Source: Pseudocercospora fijiensis CIRAD86
Taxonomy: Eukaryota; Ascomycota; Dothideomycetes; Mycosphaerellales; Mycosphaerellaceae
DNA: 64,000 nt
NCBI RefSeq assembly: GCF_000340215.1
Contig: NW_006921532.1
Span: forward strand, 4,663,126 to 4,727,125
Direction of reading: 5' to 3'
The notes beneath the pieces were generated by a model. That model saw nothing but the letters and a program-made list of their open reading frames with translations, was not told the origin of the DNA and did not search any database. Of this stretch, positions 1 through 12,300 are shown piece after piece. The translations under genes and the position numbers were made by a program. Positions within the stretch are counted from its first letter, which is position 1, and every line of letters begins with the position of its first letter.

Positions 1-234
1 AAGGAACTTTACTCTATCCCTAATAATATAGACCTTTCCGCAGTTACCCGTTCCTTTACCGTCGTTCCCGCTATCTACATTTAAGTTACTATCGGAAGCT
101 ATAGTTAGCAGTTGCTAGCAATGCTTAATAATGGCTTAGAGTCACTTATTATAAGTGAGCGCTAGGCTAAATAGCTCCGACTGCTAATAAACAGAGATAT
201 TTCCCTTAGTATATAGGGAGTAAATAGGGAGGTT

Positions 235-768
235 GCGCTAGTAGGTGCCTACTATAATGTTATAGTAGACGCTTTCGGCATATACTTTTCCTTCACCTTC
301 TAGATTGCCGCCGACCCGAATACGCCAATTATTCTAGGTCGTCTATAGTCTCGCATAACCCGGGGTATCTAGCGCAACTGCGACGATAGCTCCTAGGAAG
401 GAACCATCGCTAACTAGAAGGGCAACCGAGTCGTGTTCACTAGTTATATCGGAAACACTAGCTGCAAGTCCTACGAGGATATCCTTACTGCTTCTAAGCG
501 CTCTTCGGGAAACGCTATAGCGCGGTTATAAGACCGGCAATCTGCGCTATAAGTTAATATAGCTTAAATAGGTTATATCTAGAGGTGCGCCGCTCCGTAC
601 GACAAGGCCAGTTTCTAGGCTCTATACTAAGGAGACGAATGCTCGAAGCAATAGCGAGCATAATAGTGCAACGACTACCTAGTACACGAATCTCGGTAAT
701 AATACTGTCGTAGGCATCGCCGCCGGAAGCGGATCTACCCGAGCCCGAATCCGAACTAACTAATTAGA
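235..768 (+). pseudogene. Ty3/gypsy protease region relic
   Basis: Read in the frame beginning at base 241, the sequence gives a retropepsin-like C-terminal part with the motif IILGR followed by a Trp-to-stop position, resembling the ILGRPW motif of gypsy proteases. A basic, cysteine-containing tail follows up to a stop near 762. Internal TAG/TAA codons fit former Gln and Trp codons. The catalytic aspartate segment lies upstream and was not identified with certainty. The reverse transcriptase is in another frame, so a frameshift or a separate polyprotein is implied. The assignment rests on position before the RT and on the ILGR motif. Confidence 0.5.
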
Positions 769-778
769 GCGCCGAGCC

Positions 779-801
779 AATGCTACCCCGGGGGTGTTAT
801 T
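779..801 (+). repeat. 23-bp quasi-palindrome, copy 1 (forward)
   Basis: The arms AATGCTAC and GTGTTATT surround the core CCCGGGG. This copy lies at the junction between the protease-frame and RT-frame parts of the gypsy relic. The core has no CpA or TpG and so is immune to RIP. Four more copies occur in the next 8.6 kb. Confidence 0.8.
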
Positions 802-806
802 AGGAA

Positions 807-3800
807 TCTAACGTTTTCGCCGGAATTATAAATCAGGATTACTAGCTATATACCTACCGACTTAAGGAGACTTCTAATAAAGTTTACGCGCTGTTCTGTT
901 GCGCCAATCTCCGGGCCTAACGTTAAAGAGAGAGGGCTCGGGTATTACGAGCGGTTAGTATATATACCCTATATAAGAGGGTAGCTAACAAGATTAAGCC
1001 CGTAAAAGGCAGCGTGTATATAACCGATAGGTCCAATCCTAGCGGAAATCCTAACTAGCGACAAAAGTGCCTTAACCGCGAAGCGATGTTAATACCTAGG
1101 GATGGTCTATACGACTAGAGGTATATTACTAAAAAGTTCTCCGCTATTCCTAGGGGATCGAGGCTAACGCCGGAGAGACTAGCGAATATTAAACCTAGCA
1201 TCGAGCTTTCGGATCTTAAACTAGATTTGCTATACGAGCTTCTGTACAACCGCGAAGCCGTATTAGTATATAACTTTACGTATCTAGGTAGGATTAACCC
1301 GGAGGTTGCCCCTCTATAAAGGATCCGAACGATCGAGTATAAGCCTTAGGCTTACCTAGGGTTTAAGCTAAACCTAAGCCTAAGAGGTATAGTTAAGGAC
1401 ATAATACGGCAGCGTGTGAAGGCTAGTACCTTAGAGCCTTCCTATGCCTCGTATCGCAATCTATACTTCCTAGTTTAGAAGAAGACAGCCCCTAGGGAGC
1501 TAAAGAAGTATCGGCTAATTAACGCTATATAGAAGTTCAATGCAGTTACGATTAGAGATGCTAATCTTCCTCCGGAGACTAATAGATTCTTAGAAGCCTT
1601 TACTAACTATATAGTAGCCTCGCTAGTTAATGTATTCTCGGGCTACGACTAGATACCTCTCTACCCTAACAGCCGGGACCTTACTAGTTTCGAGACACCT
1701 CTTAGGCTATACAGACAAACTACCCTTCCCTAAGGGGCAACTAACTCCGTAGCCTAGTTTGTTCGCATTATAAACTAAGTCCTCGCGGCCTATATCTCCT
1801 ATATAGCGATGCCTTTCCTCGACGACATCGGTATTAAAGGCCCTAAAACTAGGTACGATAATAAAGAAGTAGAGCCTAGCATCCGTAGGTTCTTTCTCGA
1901 ACACATTTAGAACCTCGATAGTGTCCTCTGCGACCTAGAGCGAGCCAACCTAACGGTATATAGGGAGAAGCTTCAGCTCCTATACAAACGAATAAACATT
2001 GTCGGGTTTGTAACTAATAAGAACGGCCGCTATCCTAACAATATACGGGTCCTAAAGATTGTTTCCTAGCTAGACCCTACCTGTTAGAAAGATGTCCGGA
2101 TCTAGCTTAGAGTAGTCTCCTACTTCCGCATCTAGGTCGAAAACTTTACGTTAGTATATAAGCCTCTGTACGCCTTACTTAAGAAAGATGCAGAGTTTGT
2201 ATAGACCTCCGTTTACTAAGCCGCTAAGGACAAGGTTACTAAGGCGCTTATTAGCGCGCCTACGCTTACCTCTATTAACTACTCGGAAGGCGTAGGTCTA
2301 CTAATTATTGCTATCGACTCGAGCGGGGAAGGCTACGGCGAGATACTAATACAGTGTAATCGTAAGGAGCCCTCCTTACGTTACCCTATCTAGTACGAGT
2401 CCGGTCTATAGAAACCTATCGAAGCCCGATACGATACTAGCAAGCGAGAGTGCCTTAGTGTCTATAAGGCTCTTAAGAAGTTCCGACCTTGGCTCTTTAG
2501 AGTGTTCTTTCGCTTAGAAGTCGACGCTTAGACGCTAGTCTATTAACTTAACCGTGTAGCCTCCGACCTGCCTAACTCTACGATAGCTCGGTAGGTTGCC
2601 TAGATCTATTTGTTTAATTTCGACGTCTTCTACGTTCCTAGCAAGAGGTATACTAGGCCGGATAGCCTTTCTAGAAGGCCTGCTATAGAAGAGGACATCG
2701 CCGAGATAATAGAAGAAGAGGATGTCGACGCGGTTATTAACCGCACCTTCTTTACTGCCTTCTATATTAATACTATGCCGGTAATTACTAGGCCTACTGC
2801 CGACGACTAACCTAGTAACTAGCCTAACGAAGACCCTGCTACTAACGATAAGGGCTAGGACGATGCTAAGGCGGGCGAACTAGGCAGGGATAATATCCTT
2901 AATAGGGTCTACTCCGACGACTCCTATAACATCGCCTACTTTCTTACCTATACGAAGAGAGCTCCCGGTCTATTAAAGAGTTAATACCGTCGTGTTATTC
3001 GCTATTCTCGGAGGTTCCTTGTTAAGGATCGCATCCTTTAGCGATAGGCTATAGTTAATGCACCGCTCTAGCGTATTATTAACGATCTAGCAGCCCGATA
3101 AGAAATCCTTCGTTCCGTTTACGATAAGCTCGGCTATCGGGCGGCGGAGGGCACCTTCGATGTCCTTCGTCGACGCTACTAGTAGGACGGCGTATAGGCT
3201 AATGTCTCCCGCTACTGCAAGAGCTGTCCTAAGTGCAACTTTAGGAACAGCTACCGGCGTCTAGGAGAGCTGCGTATCCCTACTGCCTAGTTAGTTAGGG
3301 AGCGGTAGTATAGCGATAGGGTCTATCTTAGCCGCAACAATAGCCTATATATCATTCGAGAGGGTCTTTCTCGATAGCCGGAGGCCTATTATTTCTATAA
3401 GGGTTGTAGTGCTATTAATGCCCGTAACATAGCCACCTTCCTATTTAAGGATCTGTTTTGCCGCTAGGGAATACCTTACGAGATTATCTTAGACAACGCT
3501 ACGAACAATATAGCTAAGGAGGTTTAAGCGCTACTTGTTTCGTACGGGGCTAAGAACGTTCGTATCTCCCTGTACTATCCCTAGTCGAATGCTATTGTTA
3601 AGCGCGGCTATCGGTCGTTAATTGATGCCCTATCTAAGATAACTAATAGTAGCGACAGATTAGTTCCTATTTCTACCCGCGTCCTAGCCCTTCTCTAAGC
3701 GGACCGAACTACTGTTGTCGACACGACTAGACTTATACTAGCGGAACTTATAATTAGGAGGGACGCCGTTCTTCCTATTGAATTGTCCTACCGTACGCAC

Positions 3801-4313
3801 GGCGTTTACGATTAGGGGTCTGTTCGTACTAGGGCAGATCTTCTTACCCTACGGGCTAAGGCTCTTAAGGATATAACTACGACTTCTTAGGAGGGTCTTA
3901 CTCGACAACGTCGCCTTCGGGAGGAAGCTAAGCAGTATTTTAATAACTATAATGCTGTTAATTAGGAACCTCTAAAGGTTAGCGATATAGTCCTTCTATA
4001 CCGGTCCGAACTAGAGTACAGTTACTCCTATAAGCTAGCCTTTAAGTAGAAGGGTCCTTATAGAGTAAAGGAGGTCCTTTACTCGGGTTCCGTATACCTT
4101 CTTTAGGAGCTAGATAGTGCTACCTTGAAGCACTCTTACCCTCGGGCCAATCTAAAGAAGATCGTTAAGTTGCGCGAACCTGCCCGCCCTCTACCGACCG
4201 AGGAGGAAGTTAGTGCCTCTATAGACCCTCTACCGTCCTTAGATGCCTATCGGGAGGAGGATCCTACCGCTATTATAGATCCTGTTCTGCCTAAGAACTA
4301 TGCCTATCCCTAG
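807..4313 (+). pseudogene. Ty3/gypsy RT-RNase H-integrase polyprotein relic
   Basis: One frame (codons starting at multiples of 3) runs through RT, RNase H and integrase. The RT active-site box reads FLDD near 1815, followed by GIKGP. The RNase H tail near 2630-2670 carries the VP-K-PDSLSRRP motif typical of gypsy elements. The integrase has a CxxC pair (YCKSCPKC) near 3216, an LDNATNN segment near 3490 and a YP-stop-SNAIVKRG block near 3576. In that block the glutamate expected in the DDE triad (usually VERG) is now lysine. The change GAG to AAG after T is exactly a TpG-to-TpA RIP transition. The frame closes at a natural stop at 4311-4313. Confidence 0.85.
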
Positions 4314-4798
4314 ATTCCTCTTAGTGAGCTATTAGGAATAACTTAAGAACAAAGGGAGGGTTATATACGGATTAACTATATATAGAGCGTTTCCGATATT
4401 AATTCCGATTCCAATAGTAAACTAGACTTCTAGCTATCTAACTCTAACTCCGAGGAACCTGACTAGTCTAGCGATAAAGACCGCCTAGAATCATAGCTAG
4501 ATAACCCCGAGACTAAATAATTGCTTGCTCTTCCTTGCCCCTATCTGCCTCTGCTACGTTGCTTCCTTGCTCTTGTCGATCGTTCTCCGCGCTGTTAATG
4601 CAGTGCCGCCCTATACGGTACTATACCTTTAGTCCTTACCTGTTATCTATTCCTACTAATGTTTATGCTCTCGTTTATTGCTTTTGGTTTATCCTGTTAT
4701 TGTCTTTTGCTTTTGCCTTTACCTTCGATTAATGTTACTATAACTTTATTCCTTCGCTCTTGTTTCCTTAGATAGAACTGTACGAGGCGTATTTTCCT
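4314..4798. other. Non-coding tail of the gypsy relic
   Basis: This RIP-mutated stretch follows the integrase stop. A 65-codon open frame inside it (4535-4732) is rich in Ser, Leu and Tyr and resembles nothing I recognise. It probably holds the 3' untranslated part of the element, but no polypurine tract or LTR start could be fixed. Confidence 0.4.
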
Positions 4799-4821
4799 AA
4801 TAACACCCCGGGGGTAGCATT
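4799..4821 (-). repeat. 23-bp quasi-palindrome, copy 2 (reverse)
   Basis: The arms read AATAACAC and GTAGCATT around CCCGGGG, which is copy 1 in reverse orientation apart from the off-centre core. It pairs with copy 3 to bound a 410-bp interval and with copy 1 to bound most of the gypsy relic. Confidence 0.8.
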
Positions 4822-5230
4822 AGGAAGATAGCCGAACCTAACCCCTCTACCCTTCTAGGACTACTTCCCTCTAGATTCCTAGTCTCTAGCAACTGCCCTT
4901 AGGTAGCAACGACAACAAGATACTCCGCTAGAGAAGATTGTTCCTGCCCTAATTAGCATTAGTTACGTAGGACACTAAGAAAGGGAGGATCCCTCTCCCT
5001 TCCTAGCTCTTAGATAGACGTAGCAACCTAGGCCTATAGCCTCTAAGAATAGGGACCTTAGGCCGCTAAGCTTAGTGTCTAGAAGAAAGAAGAACGCACG
5101 GGCTACGTTTATATGCCTACTGCTGCGAAAGGTAATGCTGCATCTACAACGATAGTACTATAGGCTAATATAAGCTACGCTAGGCCTAGGCGATTTGCTC
5201 CTAGTTGCCGAGCATCTCTAGAGAAAAGCT
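4822..5230. other. RIP-mutated interval between two inverted quasi-palindromes
   Basis: About 410 bases bounded by copies 2 and 3 of the quasi-palindrome in inverted orientation. It has no recognisable coding frame. It could be a solo LTR with palindromic ends or a small non-autonomous element; no matching second copy is present in the window. Confidence 0.35.
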
Positions 5231-5253
5231 AATACTACCCCGGGGGTGTTATT
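5231..5253 (+). repeat. 23-bp quasi-palindrome, copy 3 (forward)
   Basis: The arms AATACTAC and GTGTTATT surround CCCGGGG. It differs from copy 1 by one G-to-A change in a TpG, as RIP would cause. It lies about 430 bases before the start of the 912-codon orphan frame. Confidence 0.8.
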
Positions 5254-5679
5254 AGTCCCGCTAGCCTCACTACTATAGATTACTACTAGGTACTCGAACT
5301 AACTAGTTACATTTCGAGTGCGCGGGAATCTACGAAAGCTAGAGGTTAATAAAGGCGCGTAGTCGCTACTAGCAATTAGCTAGATCGATTGTCAAACTTT
5401 AGCCGCCCTACTAATAAAGGAGTCTCGCATGCAGCTTCACTTTTCAGGGTCTATATATAATCGTTATCCGTTTGCTTCACCGGAATACACGGACTACGCT
5501 ACCTTCGCACCCTATTTAAGGCGAGCCTTCTAAGCCCTTTCTTCTACTCGAACACTAACTAACTTACTACCGCCTACCCCTCCCCCCCTCTTCTATCTAA
5601 ACCCTTTAATTATTATTAACAAGCTACGAACGTTTTTTGCAAGCTCGTTACTAACTCCTTTCCGCTCCGGTCGACTAAG
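5254..5679 (+). promoter_or_regulatory. Leader or promoter-like region before the orphan frame
   Basis: This stretch contains two TATA-like runs (TATATATAA near 5451 and CTATTTAAG near 5511), then a pyrimidine-rich segment near 5575-5590. That order resembles a polymerase II promoter and leader. It is RIP-mutated, so motif calls are weak. Confidence 0.3.
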
Positions 5680-8418
5680 ATGTCTTCCGGCGCCCTAAAT
5701 CCGCTAGGCGCTAGTAGTAGCGGCAACCTACGAGCCCTAAACCTAGGCGTACTAGTCCCGATCGAAGCCCTATCCGACAGCGCCTTAGCTGCTACAACCA
5801 GCCTCGAGCACTGCTTCTAGATCGTTACCGCCCTTAAAGATCCTTAAGAGAAGATCTAGAACGCTCGTACCCTACTACGCGTTATCGATAGGAACATTAA
5901 GAAGGCTGCTATCTTAGTTGCGTACGGTATAAACAACTTGCGTTAGTCTATCGGTAAGCGTATCTTTAAGCGCGAGGTTCTTAACGATATAGATATTAAA
6001 CAAGCCTTTCCTATCGTCTATAGCCTCGAGACTACCGGCACCTAGATTCGTTTACGCTTTAAGACCCTCGACTAGGCCTTCGAACATTAGGGAGGACTAA
6101 GCAGTCTTCCTAAGAGCCTTATTAACTTCGCCTACGGTAGATAAGAGCGTATAAAGCAGGTCTCTTCGTTCGTTAATAAGTACAAGGTCCGTCGTTAAGG
6201 CGCCGAGTACCTTTCCCGTACTATAATCTATCGTATGTCTACCGCTAGTAAGAAGGTAGGCAAGTAGTCGCTTAACTTGTCCTTTGCGCTTAACGACTTT
6301 ACGACATCCTACTAGAAGTAGCACTACGATACAATTGTCTAGGTCGATCTTAACGTATAGACAACTAAGGATCTACTAAAAGAGAAGGGCTATCGTATTA
6401 ATAGTATAGGCTTTATTGTTAAAGGTTAAGAGGCTCCTATCGTTAATGTCCTTAAACGTAAGGCTCTTCGCCTAGAAATAGAGGCCGATACGGCTGCTAG
6501 TCTCGCGCTCGCTACGGAGATGCAGGCTTAAGACCGTCGCTCGACCCGCAACCGTAAGGTCCCTTAGGAAGTTGAAGACGAGCGCGCTAAGGCCGAAGCA
6601 GCGCGTAAGAAGGCATTGCATGCTCGCTAGGCCCTCCGCAAGGCTACTAAGAAGTATAGCGCCCCTTCTAGTACTGACTATAGTGCTAACTATAGTAACT
6701 CGGATGTTAATATGCTAGATATACTACTAGAAGATGTCTCCTCCGAAGGCTCCTTTAGCGAGCGTAGAGATAGAGAGTTCTCGCCGATCCTATTAACTAA
6801 GAATATCTATAGTTCTTGCAAGGGCGACTCTATTGCGCACCTTATTACTAAGATCGATATAGTTCCTAAAGCCGCAATAGGCGAAGCTCCTACCGCCCTC
6901 TCTATCTATTAACAGCTCGACGACCTTAGCAAGCTAGGAGAAGAGCCGTTCTCTATATATACTAACTATATTAAGAAGGCCGCTAAGGTCTATAGTCTCT
7001 ATGCTAGTGCTAAGGCGAGTGTCCTCGTCGGTCGCCTATTAAAGATTAGTCGCAAGGTTCCTAATCTAGACGCCTTCGCTACCCTTAAGGCTGATTAGGC
7101 CTATGCTAACTGGTTTCCTAGACGCCCTATTGCCGCCCCGACATCTCTAGGACTCTACGCGTTCAACCCTACTAGTACTGTTACTCGCGCCCTTACGCTA
7201 ACGGATCGCTAGAGCAAGTTCGTTACCGGCATCCTTAGCTAAGGCACTTCCTTCGACCGCTTTCGCTAGACTAGTAATGCTATCTTCCCTTAAGTCTTTA
7301 GTTAGTTGTAAGAGCCTTATAGAGTATATCTTCCTTTCCTTATCGACCTAATGTAGGAGGAGTTTAAAATGTACCTTTAGCATATGCGTGCGATGCCTAA
7401 GTCTAAGTAAGAAGGCCGCAATGCCCTTTAAACTTATAGTGTAAGTAACTAAATCGTCCGCTAGCACCCTGCCCTATAGCTCTTAGCTGTCGCCCTTCGA
7501 CCTAATTACGTATACGAGCTTATCTCCGTCCCTAAGCCTACTAAGTTCTTTAAGGTTAGCGGTACTTACGAAAACTGTCCTTCTAAGGAGTCTGCTCGTC
7601 TCGGATAAGATATAGTTAAGCTCGTAGCTAGCGAGGGTGCTAGTTACCTACGCATTAAGGTCTGCCTTATATCTAAGGATGAGACTAGCTGCTCTACTAT
7701 TGTCGAAGGCATATATTAGCCCGAGGTCTTTACGAACTAGGTTAAGAAGCTTAAGGCTCGTAGCCTAGTCCTACTAAGCAAGATCGGCAAGATTACTAAC
7801 AAGCACCTTACCGACGACGACCTCGACTACATATTCGATAGTTAGCCTAATAGTGAGGGGCGTAAAGCGGAGTAGATCCTCAACCCTCTAAAGGAGTGCG
7901 AGGTCTCTATTTAGATGCTATACCTGCTATATAGTAATCTGAAGACTAAGAGCAACCGCATGTTAATTAACCTAGGCTACTCTCGCGTTATTAACGGTAC
8001 TAAGGTTAAGGGCTACGAGAACTTAATAGTCTCTTAGGTTGCTAAAGTATACCGCAATCTAACCGCCCTCCTAGCCTCTAACTCCTTCGTGCTATTCGCT
8101 TTCCCTACGGCTATCTTAGTCGAAGGCCTCGGCTATATCTCCGACGCTCTAGTTAGTAGGATTCCTTAGTTAAGTTACGTTATTTAGAACGAAGTTGAAT
8201 AGATCCTCTAGCTTAATAACGAGGGACTTAAGGAATATCTGCACGATTAGGAGAAGGCTGCGACGGAAAAGGCTATTAACCTCCTCGTTAATCAAGCTTT
8301 CTACGAGGGGCAGTACTTCGGTGCTAATAGCTTCAACGCATGCGGAGGAGATTTCGAGAGCCGACTAGCAGATAAGGTTATTGCTAGTAAGGATTACGGC
8401 GCGTTAAAGCAACAGTAA
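5680..8418 (+). pseudogene. Unrecognised 912-codon orphan frame, RIP-mutated
   Basis: A single frame from an ATG at 5680 to a TAA at 8416-8418 covers 912 codons with no frameshift. It is interrupted by about 45 TAG or TAA codons and no TGA, the pattern left when RIP turns Gln and Trp codons into stops. The N-terminus begins MSSGALNPLG and is Ser/Gly/Leu rich. Codons about 260-325 encode an acidic-basic, Arg/Lys/Ala-rich, probably coiled-coil segment, followed by an acidic Ser/Asp-rich linker. The C-terminal 400 codons look like a folded globular domain (for example EGIYQPEVFTNW when the stops are read as Gln/Trp, and FPTAILVEGLGY). I see no RT, integrase, DDE, tyrosine recombinase or helicase motif. 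It lies between two forward copies of the quasi-palindrome. It may be the single gene of a mobile element or an unusual extra retroelement gene. Confidence 0.7.
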
Positions 8419-8473
8419 GTCTGTATAGTGTTGCTTAGGAAGTTGTTTTTGTATAATTATAGCATCTGGGATT

Positions 8474-8496
8474 AATACTACCCCGGGGGTGTTATT
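8474..8496 (+). repeat. 23-bp quasi-palindrome, copy 4 (forward)
   Basis: Identical to copy 3 over the arms and core. It lies 56 bases after the end of the orphan frame, so copies 3 and 4 flank that gene as direct repeats, but the sequences beyond the 23 bases do not match. Confidence 0.8.
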
Positions 8497-9337
8497 GCGG
8501 AGTTCTAAGAATAGCCTTAGCTAAGAGCGCTAAGGATGCATACATGTTTGTTTTGAGCGCGCATAATGTGAAACGTGTCTAGTTAGACACGAAGAAAGGG
8601 AGGGATATTGGCTAGTAACCGGCCCTACACCTATAGGCTAGTTTTGAGCCTATATAAGAGGCCTCCTTCTACAGAGTAGACAGATCATTAACCTCGTATA
8701 GCACATTGTTCATATTACACTTCTACAATGCCTATATTGCAGGGCTCTAGTTATTAGCCTAAGCGACAGTCTCGTCATCCTATCTTGCTAAACATAGCTG
8801 CCTATATTGCTATAGGTTATGTTACCCTCGGTAGCCTATACTATTGCTACGAGTGGTGGTAGTAGTATTAGTTTCCGTCCTTTAGTAGGTAAGGTTGTAT
8901 CTATAGGCGTAGCGATAATAGCAAGTAATGTTAACAATAGCGGCGCTAGTCGTCTTAGCGCTAACTTTACCTTATTTCAATTTCCTTCTTTAACTAACAA
9001 TACACTCCGCAATACCGTTACTAACATAGCCGCGCCGGCCGTGCCGCCCTTTAGTATAAGCGAGACGCTGTCGTTATTATTATTATTACCCTTCTACGCG
9101 CCTACGCGCCGCCCTCGCCGATCGCCTAGGCCTCGAGGCCTCGATAGAAGGAAGGAATAAGAGGGGGACCTAAATACTAGGAGAAGGGCCTTATAGGGCG
9201 CGTTAGTAGAGAGGTAGTTTCCTAAAAGAGTAGCGAATAGTTGGCGCGTTATAGCGCGCTTATTAACACTCGGTGCGCGTTTATTATAGTAGTATAGTCT
9301 TATTGTCCTAGTTTGCCGGCCTCTAATTAGTTAGCTT
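8497..9337 (+). other. LTR-like or leader-like interval with a doubtful 113-codon ORF
   Basis: This interval is bounded by copies 4 and 5 of the quasi-palindrome in inverted orientation. It has a TATA-like run (CCTATATAAGAGG, near 8648) followed by a segment ending in ATTACA near 8720, which looks like LTR promoter architecture. An open frame at 8819-9160 begins MLPSVAYTIATSGG and ends in an Arg/Pro-rich tail. It has no recognisable domain and may be spurious. Confidence 0.35.
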
Positions 9338-9360
9338 AATAGCACCCCGGGGGTAGCATT
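9338..9360 (-). repeat. 23-bp quasi-palindrome, copy 5 (reverse)
   Basis: The arms AATAGCAC and GTAGCATT surround CCCGGGG. It is the last copy seen and lies at the left edge of the chromovirus tandem. Confidence 0.8.
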
Positions 9361-9399
9361 GTTCCTAGGCTTAGTAGTAACATTATAGGCATTATAAGC

Positions 9400-12300
9400 T
9401 CTTAGCCTTCTTCGTGTTCTTTACGCTAGTCTAATACTTATCTAATAACTTAGTTATGTCCTTAAACGAGTCTTTAGCCTCCTATAAGTCCTATTTAGGT
9501 AAATAGCCTTACTATCTTAATAGGTACTCCTTCTTGCCTTTCCTAGTCCGGTGCTATAGGATACGTTCTATAGACTATAGCTCTTTACTATCCGCTAGTA
9601 TGTCTTCGTATTTAGCAGGGGCTTTATCCCCCTCGCGTAGGTAATATAGCTTAAGGAGGGATATATAGAAGGTGTTATAGATAGTGTAATAAGGAGGAAG
9701 CTACAACTAATAGGCCTATGCGGAGGAGCCCTTAACTTCTCGAATGCGGAATGGACTAATGTATCTTAGTGCGAGCTTGGGCCTTATTTTGCTATTAGGG
9801 GATAGGTGCTTACGGATACAGAGGTTCTTAGTGCTTAGCATAACTATATCGTCTTGTTTAAAGGTTATCGGTATGTAGTATTTGTCGTAATAGGCCTTCT
9901 AATAGGCCTAGGCCTTCGCTAGTTTGTTAGCTATCTTAGCGTAAATCTCTCGTATCTTTTAAACCCTCTTAATAGCCGCTAGTGTCTTAGGTGTTAGTAC
10001 TTGACACGCTTCCCTTTCCTTGCGCTCGGCCTCGAGCGATAGGGGATCTTGTAGCATAGCTACGTTCTAGCCTATTATAGCTATATATAGTAACACCTTA
10101 GTTAATAAGTAGACACTGTTATTATATACGAATTTAGCTAGCTATAGGAGGTTGACCTAGTCGTTAGGGTTCTCGTTAATGTAACTGCGTAGGTACTGCT
10201 ATAGGGTAGCATTCTGCCTTTTAGTCTAACTATCTATTTATAGATAGAATGCTATAGACAGGCGATGCTTGAGTCTTAGCTGCAGGCAAATCTTACTCTA
10301 ATAGTAAGATATAAATGTCGAGCCCCGGTCGGAGACTATCCCCTTAGGGGTTCCCTAATAGCTATAGAAGATATTGTTCTACAACGACTTAGCTAGGTTA
10401 ATAGCCGTCTAATCCTTTCGGGCAGGAATATAACGAGCGCCCTTAGTAAACCGATCTACGACAACTAGGATAGCATTATACATATCCTTGCTACCTTTAC
10501 GCTTAGTAGGCGGGAGGCCTATAATAAAATCTATTATAAGCTTAGCAAATGGCTTCTTTAGAATAGGGAGTAAAGACAACTCGCTAAATAGTAAGTACTT
10601 TAGTGCTTTAACTCGTTAATATACGGTATACGTATTTACGTAGTCCTTTATATCCCGCTTACTATTTAGCTAGTAGTATGTGCGCGATAGTAGCTCGTGC
10701 GACCTCTCTATACTATAGTAACTAGCAAGCTTACTATTATAGTGTCGCTTAAGAAGCTCTTATCGGATCGAATGTTTAGCGGGGATATAGTATCTGCCCT
10801 TGAACTTTAAATAACCTTTGTTATCGATCGACTAGTTATTACTCTTACTAGATCGAGTCTTTCGCCTACTTACAAGCTTGTCTATACGTTTAGCAGCAAA
10901 GGCGTCCCTCTGCTAAGCCCGTAATAGCTTATCTATGAACGATTAACTATCCCTATTTGCAAGGTTATTTAATAGCACCCTCGCTATTAAACGAGGTACG
11001 CATTATATATATCTAATAGTACTAGCAGCCGGATTAACTGTATTAGTGCTTTAATCGCTATTACTATATATAGCAATATCGACTAGGGAGTTATTATAAC
11101 TTCTCCTGTCTGTATCCTTAGCTCTTGCCTTAACACGCACTATTAATATAGTAAGAGCATTAATATACTTTAAGCCGTCGCAGAGTCCGGTAAGCCGCTT
11201 ATCCTACGCGTACTTATTAACAATACGGGCTATAGTAATCTTATACTGCAGGGTTAGAAACAATGAATTAATAGATTGCTAAGTCCCGCTATCGTAATTA
11301 GGTCGCCTCGATAGGCTATTAGCAGGGTTGCTTACGCCTAGCCGATATAATATATTAAAATTAAACCTAGCGAGGTAGACGGCCTATCTAGCCTATCGAC
11401 CTATAATCCTAGTAACCTTCGTAATTCTACGGAGGTTGTTATAGTCCGTATAGACCTAAATAGTATGCTGTGCACTATCGAGATAGTACCTCTAATGCTT
11501 AAAGGCTTCGACAATAGCTAGGAGCTCTTACTTATATATCTCGTAGCGACGCTCTATATTAATTATCTTCCTCGAGAAGAAGGCAATCGGGTGCTAGTAA
11601 TAGTTATTATCTGATTGCTAGGATATAATAGCCGATACAGCGAACTGTAAAGCGTTAGTCTTAATTCGGATCTGCTTGTTTAGTACGAAATAGTGTAATA
11701 AGGGGACTTTAGTAAAGCGTCGCTTTAGACCGTTAAAAGCGGCTTGTGCTCTATTAGTCTATTTGAATTCTCTAGTCGGGTTAGCCTTAGTTTTGGTAAG
11801 CTTAGTTAGTAGCATTACGTGCCGCGAGTAACCTTCGATAAATCGACGGTAGAAGTTAGTAAAACCTAGGAATAATTAAAGCTCTTTAATACTAGTAGGC
11901 GTCGGCTACTTAGTAATAGTCTTAATCCGATTAGGATTAGCCTTAACACCCTCGGTTAACACGAGGAAGCTAAGGAAGGACACCTCTTTAGTAGCAAAGG
12001 TGCATTTAGAAGGCTTGCAATATAAGCTATAGGCCCTTAGGCGATCGAGTACCTTACGGACTATAGCCTAGTATTCCGTAATATTAGGAGAGTGTGTATA
12101 AACTAGGATGTTATCTAGGTAAACTATACAGAGGTAATCTAATAGGCCTAATAGGGCCCGATTAATGTAGGACTAGAATGTAGTAGGGGCATTAGCTAGC
12201 CCAAATAGCATAACTAAGTACTTAAAATGGCTATAGCGAGTACGAAAGGCTGTCTTCTATTTATCGCCCTTACGAATACGGATGCGGTAATAGGCGTCCT

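Larger units (their letters stand above)
1..4798 (+). mobile_element. RIP-degraded Ty3/gypsy retrotransposon, 5' end outside the window
   Basis: The + strand shows, in order, a retropepsin tail, a reverse transcriptase, an RNase H tail and an integrase, which is Ty3/gypsy gene order. The gag and the 5' LTR would lie before base 1. CpA and TpG are nearly absent while TpA is abundant, and the frames are broken by TAG/TAA only, so the copy has been inactivated by RIP. No convincing pair of long terminal repeats could be aligned, so the 3' limit is set at the quasi-palindrome at 4799 and is uncertain. No chromodomain was seen after the integrase, which separates it from the two minus-strand gypsy copies further right. 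Confidence 0.85.

Noticed and set aside
3216..3260. CRISPR-like or other prokaryotic features
   Set aside because: No array of evenly spaced direct repeats with unique spacers exists anywhere in the window, and all genes are fungal with introns.
5680..8418. Reassigned stop codons (TAG/TAA read as Gln or Trp) as an alternative genetic code
   Set aside because: Neighbouring genes use TAA, TAG and TGA as normal stops, and the stops in the big frames sit exactly where RIP of CAA, CAG or TGG would put them.
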